This document shows, one piece after another, positions 21,801 through 35,300 of a stretch of 64,000 nucleotides of DNA. The DNA lies in NCBI RefSeq assembly GCF_025370935.1, contig NC_133472.1:33084463-33148462 (forward strand). Reading direction: 5' to 3'. Under the pieces are notes generated by a model. It saw nothing but the letters and a program-made list of their open reading frames with translations, was not told the origin of the DNA and searched no databases. The stretch is from Choristoneura fumiferana. Its lineage: Eukaryota; Arthropoda; Insecta; Lepidoptera; Tortricidae. Made by a program: the position numbers and the translations under genes. Each line of letters opens with the position of its first letter. The first letter of the stretch is position 1.

Positions 21801-24800
21801 GTGAGTGATTATAAAATAAGGGCTTCCTGTATCATGAAACCTAATATGGACTATCCAAAATAAATTGGCACTACAATTAGGTATTGCAGAAACTATTTTG
21901 GTCGCAGCTCTACCTGCAATGGGTCCAGACCAGATCGGACGAAACTACCCATAAGCCCTATAAGTGCTAGCGGTACAGTCACCAGCATTTATATCTGCCA
22001 CAGCGGAGTGTGCAAAAATATCTGACACGTCCTTCCGGCCCTGGAAATAGAGTCGTATCAGATATTTATGCACGCTTGTTGTGTCAGATATTGGTGCTGG
22101 TGACTGTACGCCAAAAAATGCTGCAAATGGTGTTAAATAAAAGCATGAAAATCGGAACGATTGATCTTTAGGCCATACGAATCAATTGGACCCGTAGCAT
22201 GAAAAAATGAACAAAAAGGAGAGGAGTTATGACTTACTACCTAATTTTTTTCTGTATGGGAAAAATATATTTTTGTTCTGAAACCTATCGTGTGTGAAAT
22301 CTAATGAAAGTTTTTACTAAGCCGATTCTAAAAATATATCACATCATTATATTTCAGTTACTTGTTTTAAATTAAAATGAAAATCATTTTCAAAACATAC
22401 TAACTTTTGGCTAAGCTTTTGGCATTTTTTTTTTTAAGTTTTGGCTCCTGATATGTTACGGTTGAATCATTATTTGTAAAATATACCTAAAATAATATTT
22501 AATAGCCTCATATCCAACCCCAAGAAAGCAATTTTGAAAATATTTACATTTAGTATTTTTTTATATTTTGCCGCTCCCTGCGTGCGTACTTCCCTTTCTT
22601 GCTGGCTCGGCGGCCGGCGGCCCATTCAGTTACTCACGCGCTAAATGTACTTAAATATTTTAAAAATTGCTTTCTTGAGGTTGGATATGAGGCTATTATA
22701 TATCATTTTAGGTATATTTGATATAATGATTTAACCGTATCATGTCTAGAGGAGCCCAAACTTGGTATGTTTTGAAAATTATTGTTATTTTAATTTAAAA
22801 CAAGTGACTGAAATATAATAATGTGATATATTTTTAGAATCGGCTTAGTAAGCCCTTTCATTAAATACCACTCACGATAGGTTTCAGAACAATTTTTTTT
22901 CCTATACAAAAAAAAGATGACGTCATAACTCCTCTCCTTTTTTTTTAATATATTCGTATGGCCTAAAGATCAGTCGTTCCGATTTTCATGCTTTTAACAC
23001 CATATGCAGCTATTTACTTAATTTCGGGATGTACCGCTAGCAGTATATCTTTTTGAATAGAGACAATGTGCCTACCAAAATAAATACCTAATAGTTTGAT
23101 GAAATTAAAAGTAATATCAAATAGCTTAATTATTCCCATTAATGTACGTTTAAAACTCTCCACTGAGATGTTAATGCAGACCGATCATTACAACCCATAT
23201 GCATAAATAATATCATTCGTTTCATTAGGAAATATCGTGTTTTTTAAATTAATTAGTTTTATTCTTCTTGGCGTGGCAATTATGTATTGCACTATTAAAA
23301 TACTTAAATATTTTTTCTCAAACATCCAAGGAAATGTCGTCCTTATCTTCGTGATCATAGAACGCCAAGTACTTACGTCATTGTATAGCACTTATTGAAG
23401 ATTCGTTCTATTTTAAAATTAGAGGGTAGTAATGGAATTTCATACAACATTGCCGGCCGAGGCCAGCAAAGAGATTGTCTTTTGTTTCAGTGGGTTTTAT
23501 TTCTTTTATTGACTATCTATGGCATACTGCCAATTAAAAAAACGTACGTAGTTCGTGAATGTGTATTTTGACTCGATTATTTAGTGAGAATAAATCAGGT
23601 ACTTAATAATAAATAAGGATTGTCATTTATTGTTAATAATTTATTAAATTAACCAATTAATAATACTTAATAAAGTAAAGTAAAACATCACAATCATCAA
23701 ATACAAAAAATAGTTGAAAAATAGTATTTTGGCGGGAGTAGAAAAAAAAAACAAATACTTATACGGTTTATACCTAAAAAGAGCGTTTTTTGTATTCAAA
23801 TAAGTGTTATTGTTTCCGACATGAGTTCATCATCAAGTGACATGGCATTCGGTATTTCCTTAGATTTATTTAAATAAACGCACTATACAAACAAGCCTCG
23901 TTAACACTCTGCCATCTATTACCTACTACTCGGCCGGCAATCCCCTATTTCGCGGACTCTGCAGTAATATACAATGTACTATAGGTATACAATGGTCACG
24001 AAAACATTTGGAAACTAGTCTGTTTGAAGTCACTTTATTTAAATACCTATTTATCATGTCATGTGCTATATCGCTGTTTGGTATTGTGAAAAAAAATGCT
24101 TCTAATTAACTTGTTTTGTTTTTAAATAGGTTATGGAATGACACTTGGCTTCCCAACAATTCTTATACCAGCAGTGAGCCAACCAGCTCAGGGTGAAGTG
24201 TTACACTTACAAACGTATGAGATCGCTTGGATCAGTAAGTATAATTAATTACTTAAAGACTATAAGTGGTGTTTTGAGTGATGTTTGTTGTAGCGTGACA
24301 GTAAATAAGTAGGTACGTAATTTAGAGTGAGGTATGAGGTGTCTGCTGTAAGCTGTAACACCAACTGTAACAACATTCCATACTTAATTGTGTATGTGTT
24401 CCATTACATTCAGCATTGTTTACAGCTAACCGAATGGAACTTAATGTAAATGGCTACTTGACTATCTCGGCCTTGATCAAGTACCTAGTCTAATACACAA
24501 GGTAGCAAATAGATAACACAAGAGCAACAGCTACCTATAGGTATGTCGTAGACCTTCATCGTTTCGAGTGCCTCCAGTCAAAATATTTCCACTAAATATT
24601 TCCCACCATTAATGCGTAATGCTCATCTTGGTGTATCTCACGCGTAAACTTATGCTAGATATCTTTATTTACCTTCGTAAGTCTGCGTGTACCTACTTCT
24701 CAAAAGTAAAAATCAATCCGAAGAATAACTGCTGAGTGTAGGTGTACTAGGTGGAGTAGGTACGAATTTTTCAATTGAATGAACGTTAAATTTAAGTATA

Positions 24801-26320
24801 CGTAACTACTTATTTAATTTCCAAAACTTTTTAATCGGTAAGGGCCAAAAAGGAGGAGGTTTCCAATATTATTTAAATATTTTTGGCCACGCATTATACT
24901 ATTATGTTAAGATATGCCTCACCCTTTTGCCTCCGCTTGTACTACCTATTACTTATTCTGTGCCTCCGCGCGGGCACGGCGTGCCGCGCCTTTAGGCTGG
25001 GTAAGGGATGTAGAGCCCTTCGTCAGTCGTCGTAAATGCACTCTTGAAACACAACCTTGAAAATGGTCTTATAACCCGACCGGTTCTGATTTATAATCTT
25101 AAGTTTAGCCGTTTATTTTTTTATTTCATTAAAGAAACTGGCCCCTGTAGCAAACCACATATTTTTCAGGTTCAATCAATTTGATAGTGGTCCCACTCGG
25201 CTGTGCCTTGTCGGGTGTGGTTACATCCCCCCTGGGTCGTATAAGGGCGATGCAGGTCGTCAACATACCCTTCGCCATAGCCTGGCTGATGTTCCACTTC
25301 TCAACCATCTCGGGTCATTTGTACGGAGCCCTGATCCTGACGGGACTAGCCGGAGGCCTGCTTGAAGCTCCTGTGAGTAACTATGTCGCAACAACAAATA
25401 ATAATATACTTACTCGTAGTTGTGTCGTAAAAAAAATATTTTCTATGATATACCAAACCAACTTTGTCAACTCATTTTCAGCCGCCGTGTGGCACAAACT
25501 GGACTTGTGTATAACCGAATGCAGCAGAAATTGGCATTGATCACTTTTTTTTACTACTCTTTTTTATCTTATTTTCTTAAAATATAGATAATTTCAAGAT
25601 ACAAATTGAATATCTTGGCATAAAATAGTTAAATTAAAATATTTTTCAAAATATCAGATACGACGTCTCGTAAATTACACATGGGGCGGCTGAACCCAAG
25701 TGAAAGGCAAAGTAAAATAATATTTTTAAAAAAAGCTAGTTGTCAATGTCAATAACCTAGAGGCACTGTCCGTGTCACATTTAATCGGATATTGTTTTGA
25801 GAAAGAGCAGAGATAAACAGATAGGTTAGTCTGAAGTCTAAAGAATCATGATGCCTATTGAATAACTACCTCTCTGCGAATTGTATAAAGTATGATAAAA
25901 TTTTATTTTCATCTCTCCTGTTCGGAAAGTTTAATTTTCATGGGTAGATAACTGGGTGGAAAGTTGCGTTTTCAGCTCTAGGGTGGAAAGTTTTTTTTTT
26001 AATTACTTTGTTTAGTCACGGAGTCGAAGATAATTGCGTTACGTCAATGACACTTTTTTCACAAGTTTTTGTGTGTGTTTTTCTTTTTTCGCATGGTCAT
26101 CTAGATGCACGTCGTGACCAAGAAGCTTATAAACAACACTGGAGGTTGAACGCCGAACATCCGTTTGAAACAAGAAATTTGATCTTTATTACGTCATGAA
26201 CATATTCCATCTCTTTCTTTAGTTAGGTTAAGAAAGAGATGGAAATCATTCGTGAAATATGAAAGAAAGAGATGGAATAAGTATATAAATCCATACTAAT
26301 ATTATAAATGCGAAAGTAAC

Positions 26321-26353
<33 letters not shown>

Positions 26354-29300
26354 TACGCTTTCACGCAAACACCGCTGATCCGATTTGGATGAAATTTGGT
26401 ACAGAGATAGAATAGACCATGGGAAAGAACATAGGCTATCTTTTATCGCGAAAAAAAGGCTTTAAGGGGTTGAAATAGGGGGTGAAAGTTTATATGGTGG
26501 AAGTTCGTCGCTGTCGGAAATAAAACCATGAAACTTGGCATTTAGGCACTTAATAAGAAATAAGTCGGTATGTGTTTTAGCTTTTTTGAAAATTCGACCT
26601 GTGAGGGGAAGAAATAGGGGATGAAAGCTCATATGGAAGGTCGATAAATCGATGTTTCTTTATGAAACTTGGTATTTGGGCACGTGTTAAGAGATAATAA
26701 TTGTTCGAGCGTTTTTTTAAATTCTTCCTGTTTGGGGGTGAAATAGGGGATGTAAGTTTATATATGTAAGATCGTCAGTTTCGAAGATAAATCGATGGTT
26801 CTTTATGAAAATTGGCATTTGGGCACGTGATAAGAGATAAATATATATATTTTCGCACATTTTTTAAATTCTTCCTGTGTGGGGGTGAAATAGGGGGAGA
26901 AAATTTATATGAAGGTCGACATTGTAGAAGATAAATCGATGGTTCTTTATGAAACTTGGATTTGGGCACTTTGAAAAATAAATAGATGTTGTTCAAGGGT
27001 TTTTGAAAATTTTACCTGCGAGGGGATGAAATAGGATGAAAAATTATATGGAACGTCGTCATTATCACAGATAAATCGATGAATCTTTGTGTTTAGGTAT
27101 TCGATAAGAAAAAAAAAACGGTTAAAATCGACTCGAACTCGCGCATCAAGGGTTCCGTGCATAGGTATTTATGAATATCAAGTGTTAGCAGAGCCAAGCT
27201 CATAAGCAAAATGTACGCAATGTGGGGTCATTTTACATGGCTTATTAACATAGACAGTCAGGCATGAAAAATTATGATTTTTAGATTTTTCTTACTTATT
27301 TTGCTATAAAGGGAATAAAATTTGCTATAAGAGCTTCCTTTATACAAAATTTCAAGTTTCTAGGACAGCCGGAAGTACCCTATAACTTTTTTTGAGTTTA
27401 GGGTTTTAATTTCAACTCGATAAATACTCCGCACGTTTACGGGATAAAGGGTCTTGACAGACAGACGTACGGACGGACAGCAAAGTCATCCTATAAGAGT
27501 TCCATTTTTTTTTGAGGTACGGAACCCTAAAAAACATTTGTTCCGGCTCTTTTCAAATTTCGACATTTTTCATACCTACAAAATTCCAAACAAATTTACT
27601 ATAAGTATATTTATCGTAAATATGTGTAGCAATGCTTACTAAGAATGCCGTCTTAATTATAATCCTACCCATCTAACTTACAATAAAGGACGTAAGATTT
27701 CAAGAGCTCACTATGAAGAATTAGTCCTTTTGTGTTGGCAGGGTAGAATACTTATATTTTACCAAAGAATGGAAAAACAAAAAAAAATAGTTTAGATATA
27801 AAGCAATGTATTAAAATAGGTTATTTTCAGTAAACCGTAGAAGTTTTTATGTGCTATTATTGGCAGAATAGGTACCATAAATAAATTAAATACTTTCCAA
27901 AGTTACTATTCCACGCGGACGAAGTCGCGGGCAAAAGCTAGTAAGTAATAAAGGTCAAACTTCTTCGTTCGTCGTTTAACCTCCAGTTTTGCATATGAGC
28001 TCCTTGGTCGTGACCGTGACCAACTCGATTTTTTTTAATAGTCGGCCGTGGCAAGTGGCCTGTGGAAAAGGTATACCGTTGGAGGTTGGATATAAGTAAA
28101 TTCAATTTATTATTATTCTAATTTTTTATGGTATTTTACTTTCCTCACAGTCAAAATGAAAAGTAGAGTGTCTAACTTGGGTGAAATAACCCATTTCCCC
28201 TCGAACTATTGGCGCGAAATATCTCAGGTGAAATGGGTCACTTTCCACCCTTAGTTATCAATGTACTATTTAACTCATGTATATTTAGAACAGGTTAAGT
28301 TACGGCATCTTTCTTTAAGCATCCATTTCAAGTAACTGAACGATCTTTCTACGTCGGTAGTTGTAATAAGCGATCTCTTCAGGTTCATATCATAATGAAA
28401 TATCTTTCGTTTGTATAATATTATGTTTAAATGTTTTTTTTTCCAAATAATTATACGCATTAGGCAGAAAACTGCTAGAGTACATTCTGTTTTTTATGTC
28501 AATACCTATTCTTTGGCTAATGTGACAACTGACGACATCAATGTCTGCTCTTTGATATCTGCCTGCGACCTGCGGGGGTAGGGTAAGCCCTCCAGTGAAT
28601 GAACACTTAAGAAATTTTTCTACTTTGAAAAATCACTACTCTGTGCTTATTAATAATTGTAATGGTTTTATGTAATTTAATCAATCGTTATTTAATAAAC
28701 AAGAATTTAATTTCTGCGATTTTTTATTACGTGTATAGTTTGTGAGTTATGGAAGAATTTATAAAAAAGTACCCAAAAACCTAGTAAATGAACGAAAAAG
28801 TTAATGAATGAACAGAGTAAAACCCAGTGAATGAACATTATTTTGATAGTTTTAATCAACATTTAAAAAAGCATTTTTAACATAAAACGAAGTCTTCTTC
28901 TTCAGTTATTATTATATAAAATCTTGAGGTAGGTACAGCACCTTCAGTATTGCAATTATGTTTCTGTATTACAAAAATACATATATATTTCTATTAAAGT
29001 AGGTACAAATTAAGCACCTTAATATCTTGATTAATTAAGCAAACATTATTAACCTTTTTGTGGTCCAATCACAGCCATATAACGTCACTACTTTTAAAAA
29101 AACTCGTAGCTCAAAATAGATAATTTTTCCGAGTGAACTTCATAGACATTACATCAAGGTTCAATTTTGTTGACATATTGATTTTAGATAAGTACGAGAT
29201 TTTTTCAAAGTGACGATAATCCGAGCTTTATAATAAAACTTAATAAATAACAAACATTAAACTCTATTGATACTCGTATTCTAATCAGTCTGTAATCAGT

Positions 29301-32300
29301 CTCTAATTAGTTAAAAGTATCATCATTAGGGACAAAAAAATCTTAACAATCCATTTTTAATTATAGATTGTGGCTAATAACAATAAGCAACTTACTACAA
29401 GCAAAATCTACATCATTTTTTAATCATTTTTAATTTATATAAAAATAAAAATCGATCAAAACAATTCAATAAAACAAAAAAATATATAATTATAAATATA
29501 GCAATTCATGACAAATAAAAGGTACACATTAACTGAACAATTGTTTTAACTGTTCCTATTTCCTTTCCTCGCAATCCCCATTTTCTCCTCGACGTGTCTA
29601 TCCACCCTCGTTGTACCGGCTCGGGTGACAATATTATGAACGTCTTGGGTAAAATAGCTTGTTTTATGCTCTTGTTGTACAATCTAATATTATTAACAAG
29701 TCCAATTTAGGAAGTAAAACTATCTTGCATTTCGATCACGTCCATCGTTACCTACGCTGTTCATACATAGGGTTAGTATAGGTATCTAGTAAATGAACAA
29801 AGCCAAATTTCTATAGTTCATTTACTAGATTTTACATTCCTATGAATGAACACTAGTGTCCCAATACTAGTTCAAAGAAACAGAATCGTTTTCTATGCAG
29901 AATCTGAAAACACAACCTTAATACGATTACGTTAACATTTAATTTTAGGAAAAAAACTATATTGAGGCGACACCAGTAAATGAACAGACTGTTCATTTAC
30001 TGGTTTTAGAACATTTGATAAGCCAGTAATGGAACACCTAAAAATATCAACTTAACCGCAAATTAAGCCACTAAAGAGTTCATTTATAGATATATTAAGA
30101 TTTAACTCTTAATCTAACCAATAGCTAAACTTTTTAGTGGTATACATGAAATAAGCAGTTCAAATGTTACTCCAAACATGCACTGTTCTTACCTGGGATC
30201 TAATTTTTCCATACAAAACTTCAAAAGCAGAAATACGTGAACTTCAAACGCCTGCCATGTTGAAATTGGTCGAAAATAAATTTACCGATTATTGCCATTG
30301 CATAGGAAATCGAGTTGCTGGTAAGAAAAAAAATACGACACTTGGTGGAAATGGCTATATTTCTTATTTTAGGCAAAAAACGTGATTTTGTTCATTCACT
30401 GGGGGGGGTTCATTCACTGGAGGGTTTACCCTACTACGAAATTCGAAAATCGAAGTTCGTGTCGTTCCGTCCCTCTCACTCTCGTATTAAATAATATAAG
30501 CGTCAGCGGGACGGCAAGATACGAAGTTCGAATTTTGCACTTCGTAATACGGGCCCTGCGTGACAGATATCATAAATAAACCTAGATACTTATGGAGTTA
30601 CTTTTCAGGTAAAGGGATTCATCCCATAATGAAAATACGAAGGCCAAACTAAGGTCAAACATATTTTTGCCAATATATTTGTAACCCTTAAGTATTTTTA
30701 GATCAGAATAGGACAAAATTGTTCAAGAACCCTATCCCTCGAAACGGTTTTCGAATCAGGGTACATTGGTAATAATATGAACAATGACAATTACGCGACC
30801 GAAAATACGCGGCTCACGACCCAAAAAATTACGATCGTCTGGCTTCACCGTCCGTCACGCCACCGCGTTGCCCAATTAGGTTAAAAGTTAAAAATGATCT
30901 AACTAATGAGTACCAATTTATACTGGTAAGACATTTATTGACTCAAAAGAAATGTTACATTTCACTTACTAATAAGTGGTTTACAAAAAGTAAGTAGGTA
31001 AGTGTCTACAAGAAGTAAGTAGTCTACAAAGGAAATGATTATAGTATTAATAAAAATATTAATAATTATTCGTTAGTGCCTTACACTCAGCCTGAGTAAA
31101 AAAAATGTTAATAATTATTCATCTAATGAGTACCAAATTATACTGGTAAGACATTTATTGACTCAAAATAAATGTTAGATTTCACTTAATAATTGGTTTA
31201 CAAAAAGTAAGTAGGCTACAAAAGAAATGATTATAGTATTAATCAAAATATTAATAATTATTCGTTAGTGCCTTACACTCAGCCTGAATAAAAAAACACA
31301 TGTAATGAGTACCAAATTATACTGGTAAGACAATGTTACATTTCACTTATTGCTTTTGTAGACTACTTACGTTTTGTAAACCACTCATTAAGTGTAAGTA
31401 ACATTTATTTTGAGTCAATAAATGTCTTACCAGTATAATCAGGTACGAAAAAAAAATTAGGTACTCATTAAATCATTTTTAACTGCGTGACTCAGGACAC
31501 ACATCCCACTAATATTATAAACGTGAAAGTTTGTAAGAGTACTTAATTGTTTTTCGGTTTGGTCAAATACTTGATTATCAAATATGAACTGAGCTGTCTG
31601 CCGAAGTTAACGGAAATCAAGAAAAACACGGTGTATAATTCAATAACTACCCAGGTTCTGACATATGTGGCGGAGGTAACCCAGCCGCACCTGAGGGGCG
31701 CCCTGTCGGCCACCAGTAGCATGTGTATCATCATCGGAGTGTTCACCCAGTTCCTTTTCGGGCTATTCATGTACTGGCGAACCGTGGCACTGGTCAACAT
31801 TATCTTCACGGTAAGTTTTATTTGACTGATTTATTATTATTTATAAATGCTTCTTCTTCTTTCGGAGATATCTCGTACATACAGGAGGTTGGCAGTCATA
31901 ATTGAAATTGGCATTGATCACTTTTTTTCGCCACTACCGTAATAGAAATCACGGGGTGATTAGAAATATTCTAGTGTTTTTTTTGCATGGCTACAAAAAA
32001 CACCAAGATCACTAAAGCCAATTACTTTAGTTTTTAGTATTAAGTTCAATATATAGTTATTTTTTCTTAAATTCTTGTATTTAAATAAAAGAAAATAAAA
32101 TATTATAACGAAAAAAAAGTTCAATATTTGTTTATTTTGCTTGCAACAGTCGATAGTCGTGAAGTTAGTCAGAAGTATTAAATATTTTTGTGCAAAGAGA
32201 GACGTCACCAAGGTAAGAAATAACATTTCCAAAAACTTTGTTATAATAGATAGGGATTTTAGTGATAATAACAGTGTAGTGGCGGTTTAATCTAGTTACC

Positions 32301-35300
32301 CGGTGTCTGCAGTGTCTAAATATTAAAACGTAAGACCGACCGACGTTTGACCGAGGTTATTTATAATCAGTTGTAATTGTACAAAAGTAATTTCATAACC
32401 GTTTCGGTTAGAAACTAAGGTGAATAGACACGGCGTAGGGGGTGACTAGATACGCTATATGGGGTGTTTAGGCACGCTGTTTGGGGTGAGAAGACACGAC
32501 AGTGGGGTGAAAAATAACGAAGGGAGGGGTTAATAGAAATTAGTACTAGTAGGCCTCTACAGTAATGTACTATTATTTTATTATTCCCTTGACAAGGTCC
32601 TATAGTCCTATCACCCGCATATTTTTTTTTCACAATTGCGACAACCCTGACTGAATTTTCCATTCACCCCATATGTCGTGTCTATGTAAAACGGGGTCAC
32701 GTTTTACGGATTTGTAAAAATCTTGTGTTTTTTTTTAAATTTTCACTATACCGAGAGCAATATGGCTTTTTTTTCTGATGCAAATTCGGAGAGCTTGTTA
32801 GGACTCACAAAAGAAAAACAATATCAGGTCCTTTACTATTTAAATTCATTCATAAAATCAACGTTTGGCAAAAAAAGTTTAATAAAATGTATCATTTGAG
32901 AAACACTTTATTAAGAATAATTAAGAGGTGCCAGTAGCTCAGGTTAACTTGGTTAATAAATAGGTTAGGTTAGGTTAGAACTGAGACCCTAAGAAAAAAC
33001 TAACTTCTGCCAGTAAAGTTGGTTAGGTTAGAACTGCGACCCTAAGAAAAAACGCGCTGCTGCCAGTACAGTAGGTTAGGTTAGGTTAGGTTAGAATAGT
33101 TGGTTGGATTAGGTTAGATAGAACTGCGACCTTAAGGAATGCGAAACAAAAACGAGCCACGAGAACCAAATCCTACCAATTTAACTATGTTATGTAACCA
33201 GTTTGTCAAATAACCATTTATTAATTGATGTTTTGTAAAATGACTAATTTGAAAAATTAGTTGTTTGGGTAATGGACATTTTTTAAAATGATGATTGATA
33301 TATGATGTGTTGTAAAGTGACAAGTTTGTTAAAAGTATATTTATTAAATTATTATTTGTGATATGAGCAGTTGTTGCATATGAAGTGGTTGTGAAATGAA
33401 TTGTTTGTGAAACGTTGTTTGTAAAATGATTATTTGTTAAACGTTCTTTGCCAAATGATAGTAAACCCATAATTTTATTTATTGTTCGTCAGGTTTTAGC
33501 GGTCATCGCTCTTTTCTTCGTGCCGGAGTCCCCACATTGGCTGGTTTCGCGAAAACGTTATGATGATGCTAGAAAGGTACTTAGACAATGCAAAATTACA
33601 ATTTTTTAAGTGTTCAGGTACAGTCACCAGCACCAATATCTGACATAACAAGCGTGCATAAATATTTGATACGACTCTATTTCTAGAGCCGGAAGGACGT
33701 GTCAGGTATATTGCACGCTCTGTTGTGGCAGATATTAATGCTGGTGACTGTACAACTGGCTCTCTACAAAACCTACTACTTCGTTACACTACAGATGCCG
33801 CCTTCCTTATCTTGTCCATTGAAATGTCGAACATCAAGCTGATAAAACAATCAATCTACACTTAGGAAGGAAAATGGTTTTATCCTGTCTCCGTTGTTGG
33901 TACCGCTACTTATCTGCTTATCGCCTCAGATATATTGAAATCATAGATAGTTATTCTGCATGTAAAAAACAATAGGTACTTAGTACCTATGCTTTGTATA
34001 AAGGTAAGGAGGTAAGTACTTTACCGTTTACATGCAAACTACATATGTCAATACAAAGGCTGATTGTAATATTGATTTGCTCAGCGAGGCGTCAGAAAAT
34101 CGACATAGAGGAAAAATTTGACCATAGTTATGCAAAAAGCGACCAACCCCATTTTTTTTGAGAAATTAGTTAGAAATGCCTTTAAAAACTATTTTTTTTC
34201 CATATTCTGCTGAAACCCACCAATTTTTATGACTTCATTTCACTGAGATATTAAATTAAGTATAAAACGCCTATCTGTCGAAATGTGCGTTTTTTAGTGT
34301 CAAGAACAGCCAAGTATCGTATTTGGTATTTTTCAACCGTAAAAATAACTTGTAATTACTTTTACTTAGACCATCTGCTATTTAGACGAGTTGCTACTTT
34401 GACCATCTGCTTTTTAGACCAGTTGCTACTTAGACCAGCTGTTTTTTTAGACGAGGTGATACTAACCCGTTTTAATCTGCAGAAAACAGCCGCTCCAATT
34501 TACCTTCGGTCCACCTGGTCGGATTCTACTAAAAGGAACTATGAGTTAGCACATTTATTTAATCTGCGTAAAATGATATATATGAATAGATAGTATATGG
34601 TCACTTTCAGCAATTTTGTTTTTCGGTGTATTCGAAGTGTGGTCGTTTTGCGTCAGTGCCCGTACGACTATTGTGCCGTCCTCATTAATAACAAAGTTTG
34701 AACGCAATAGTATTAGCAGTGTAGCAAAAAGCGGAAACTTAGTGACCGCCAAAATGCAAACTTAACACCAGAGCCAAAAAACTTTTAGATTTTAATAAAA
34801 AAATCATAACTTCTTTATTTACCAATGGAAACACTTGCAATTTGGAATAAATACATAACTTATAGATTACTTTCAATTCCCATTCTCAAAACCTAATGGA
34901 AATCCTAGTCCTTTTAGTGTCGCTTACGCCAATGGCACTTTTGTTTTCATTACGATGAGACGCTGTAAATTAAAAAGGTAATGTATGGTAATTGTACGAC
35001 CAGTAAGAATTCCATAAATCATAAATGCTGTAACCAGTTGCATACTATTTCAACAGGGATATTGTTATTCAATTTATTTACATTGATTCTTTTTCTAGAG
35101 TCTGCAATGGCTTCGAGGCTGGACCAATTCTACAGCTGTGTCAGCGGAATTACGCGATATTCAAGCATTATTTAAAGATAAGAAATGTAAGTTAAGAATA
35201 AAGAGTAATTGTATTGTATTGTATTGTAAGTTTAGAGCAGGCTGCAATTTTCTTTTGAAAAGAAATAGTCATTATTTATGCAGAATTTAAGACACTGATT

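Noticed and set aside
31543..31809. Minus-strand ORF of 88 codons
   Set aside because: Opposite strand of transporter exon 4.
33132..33470. 112-codon minus-strand ORF rich in Asn and Thr
   Set aside because: Product of a degenerate tandem repeat, which lacks stops by periodicity.
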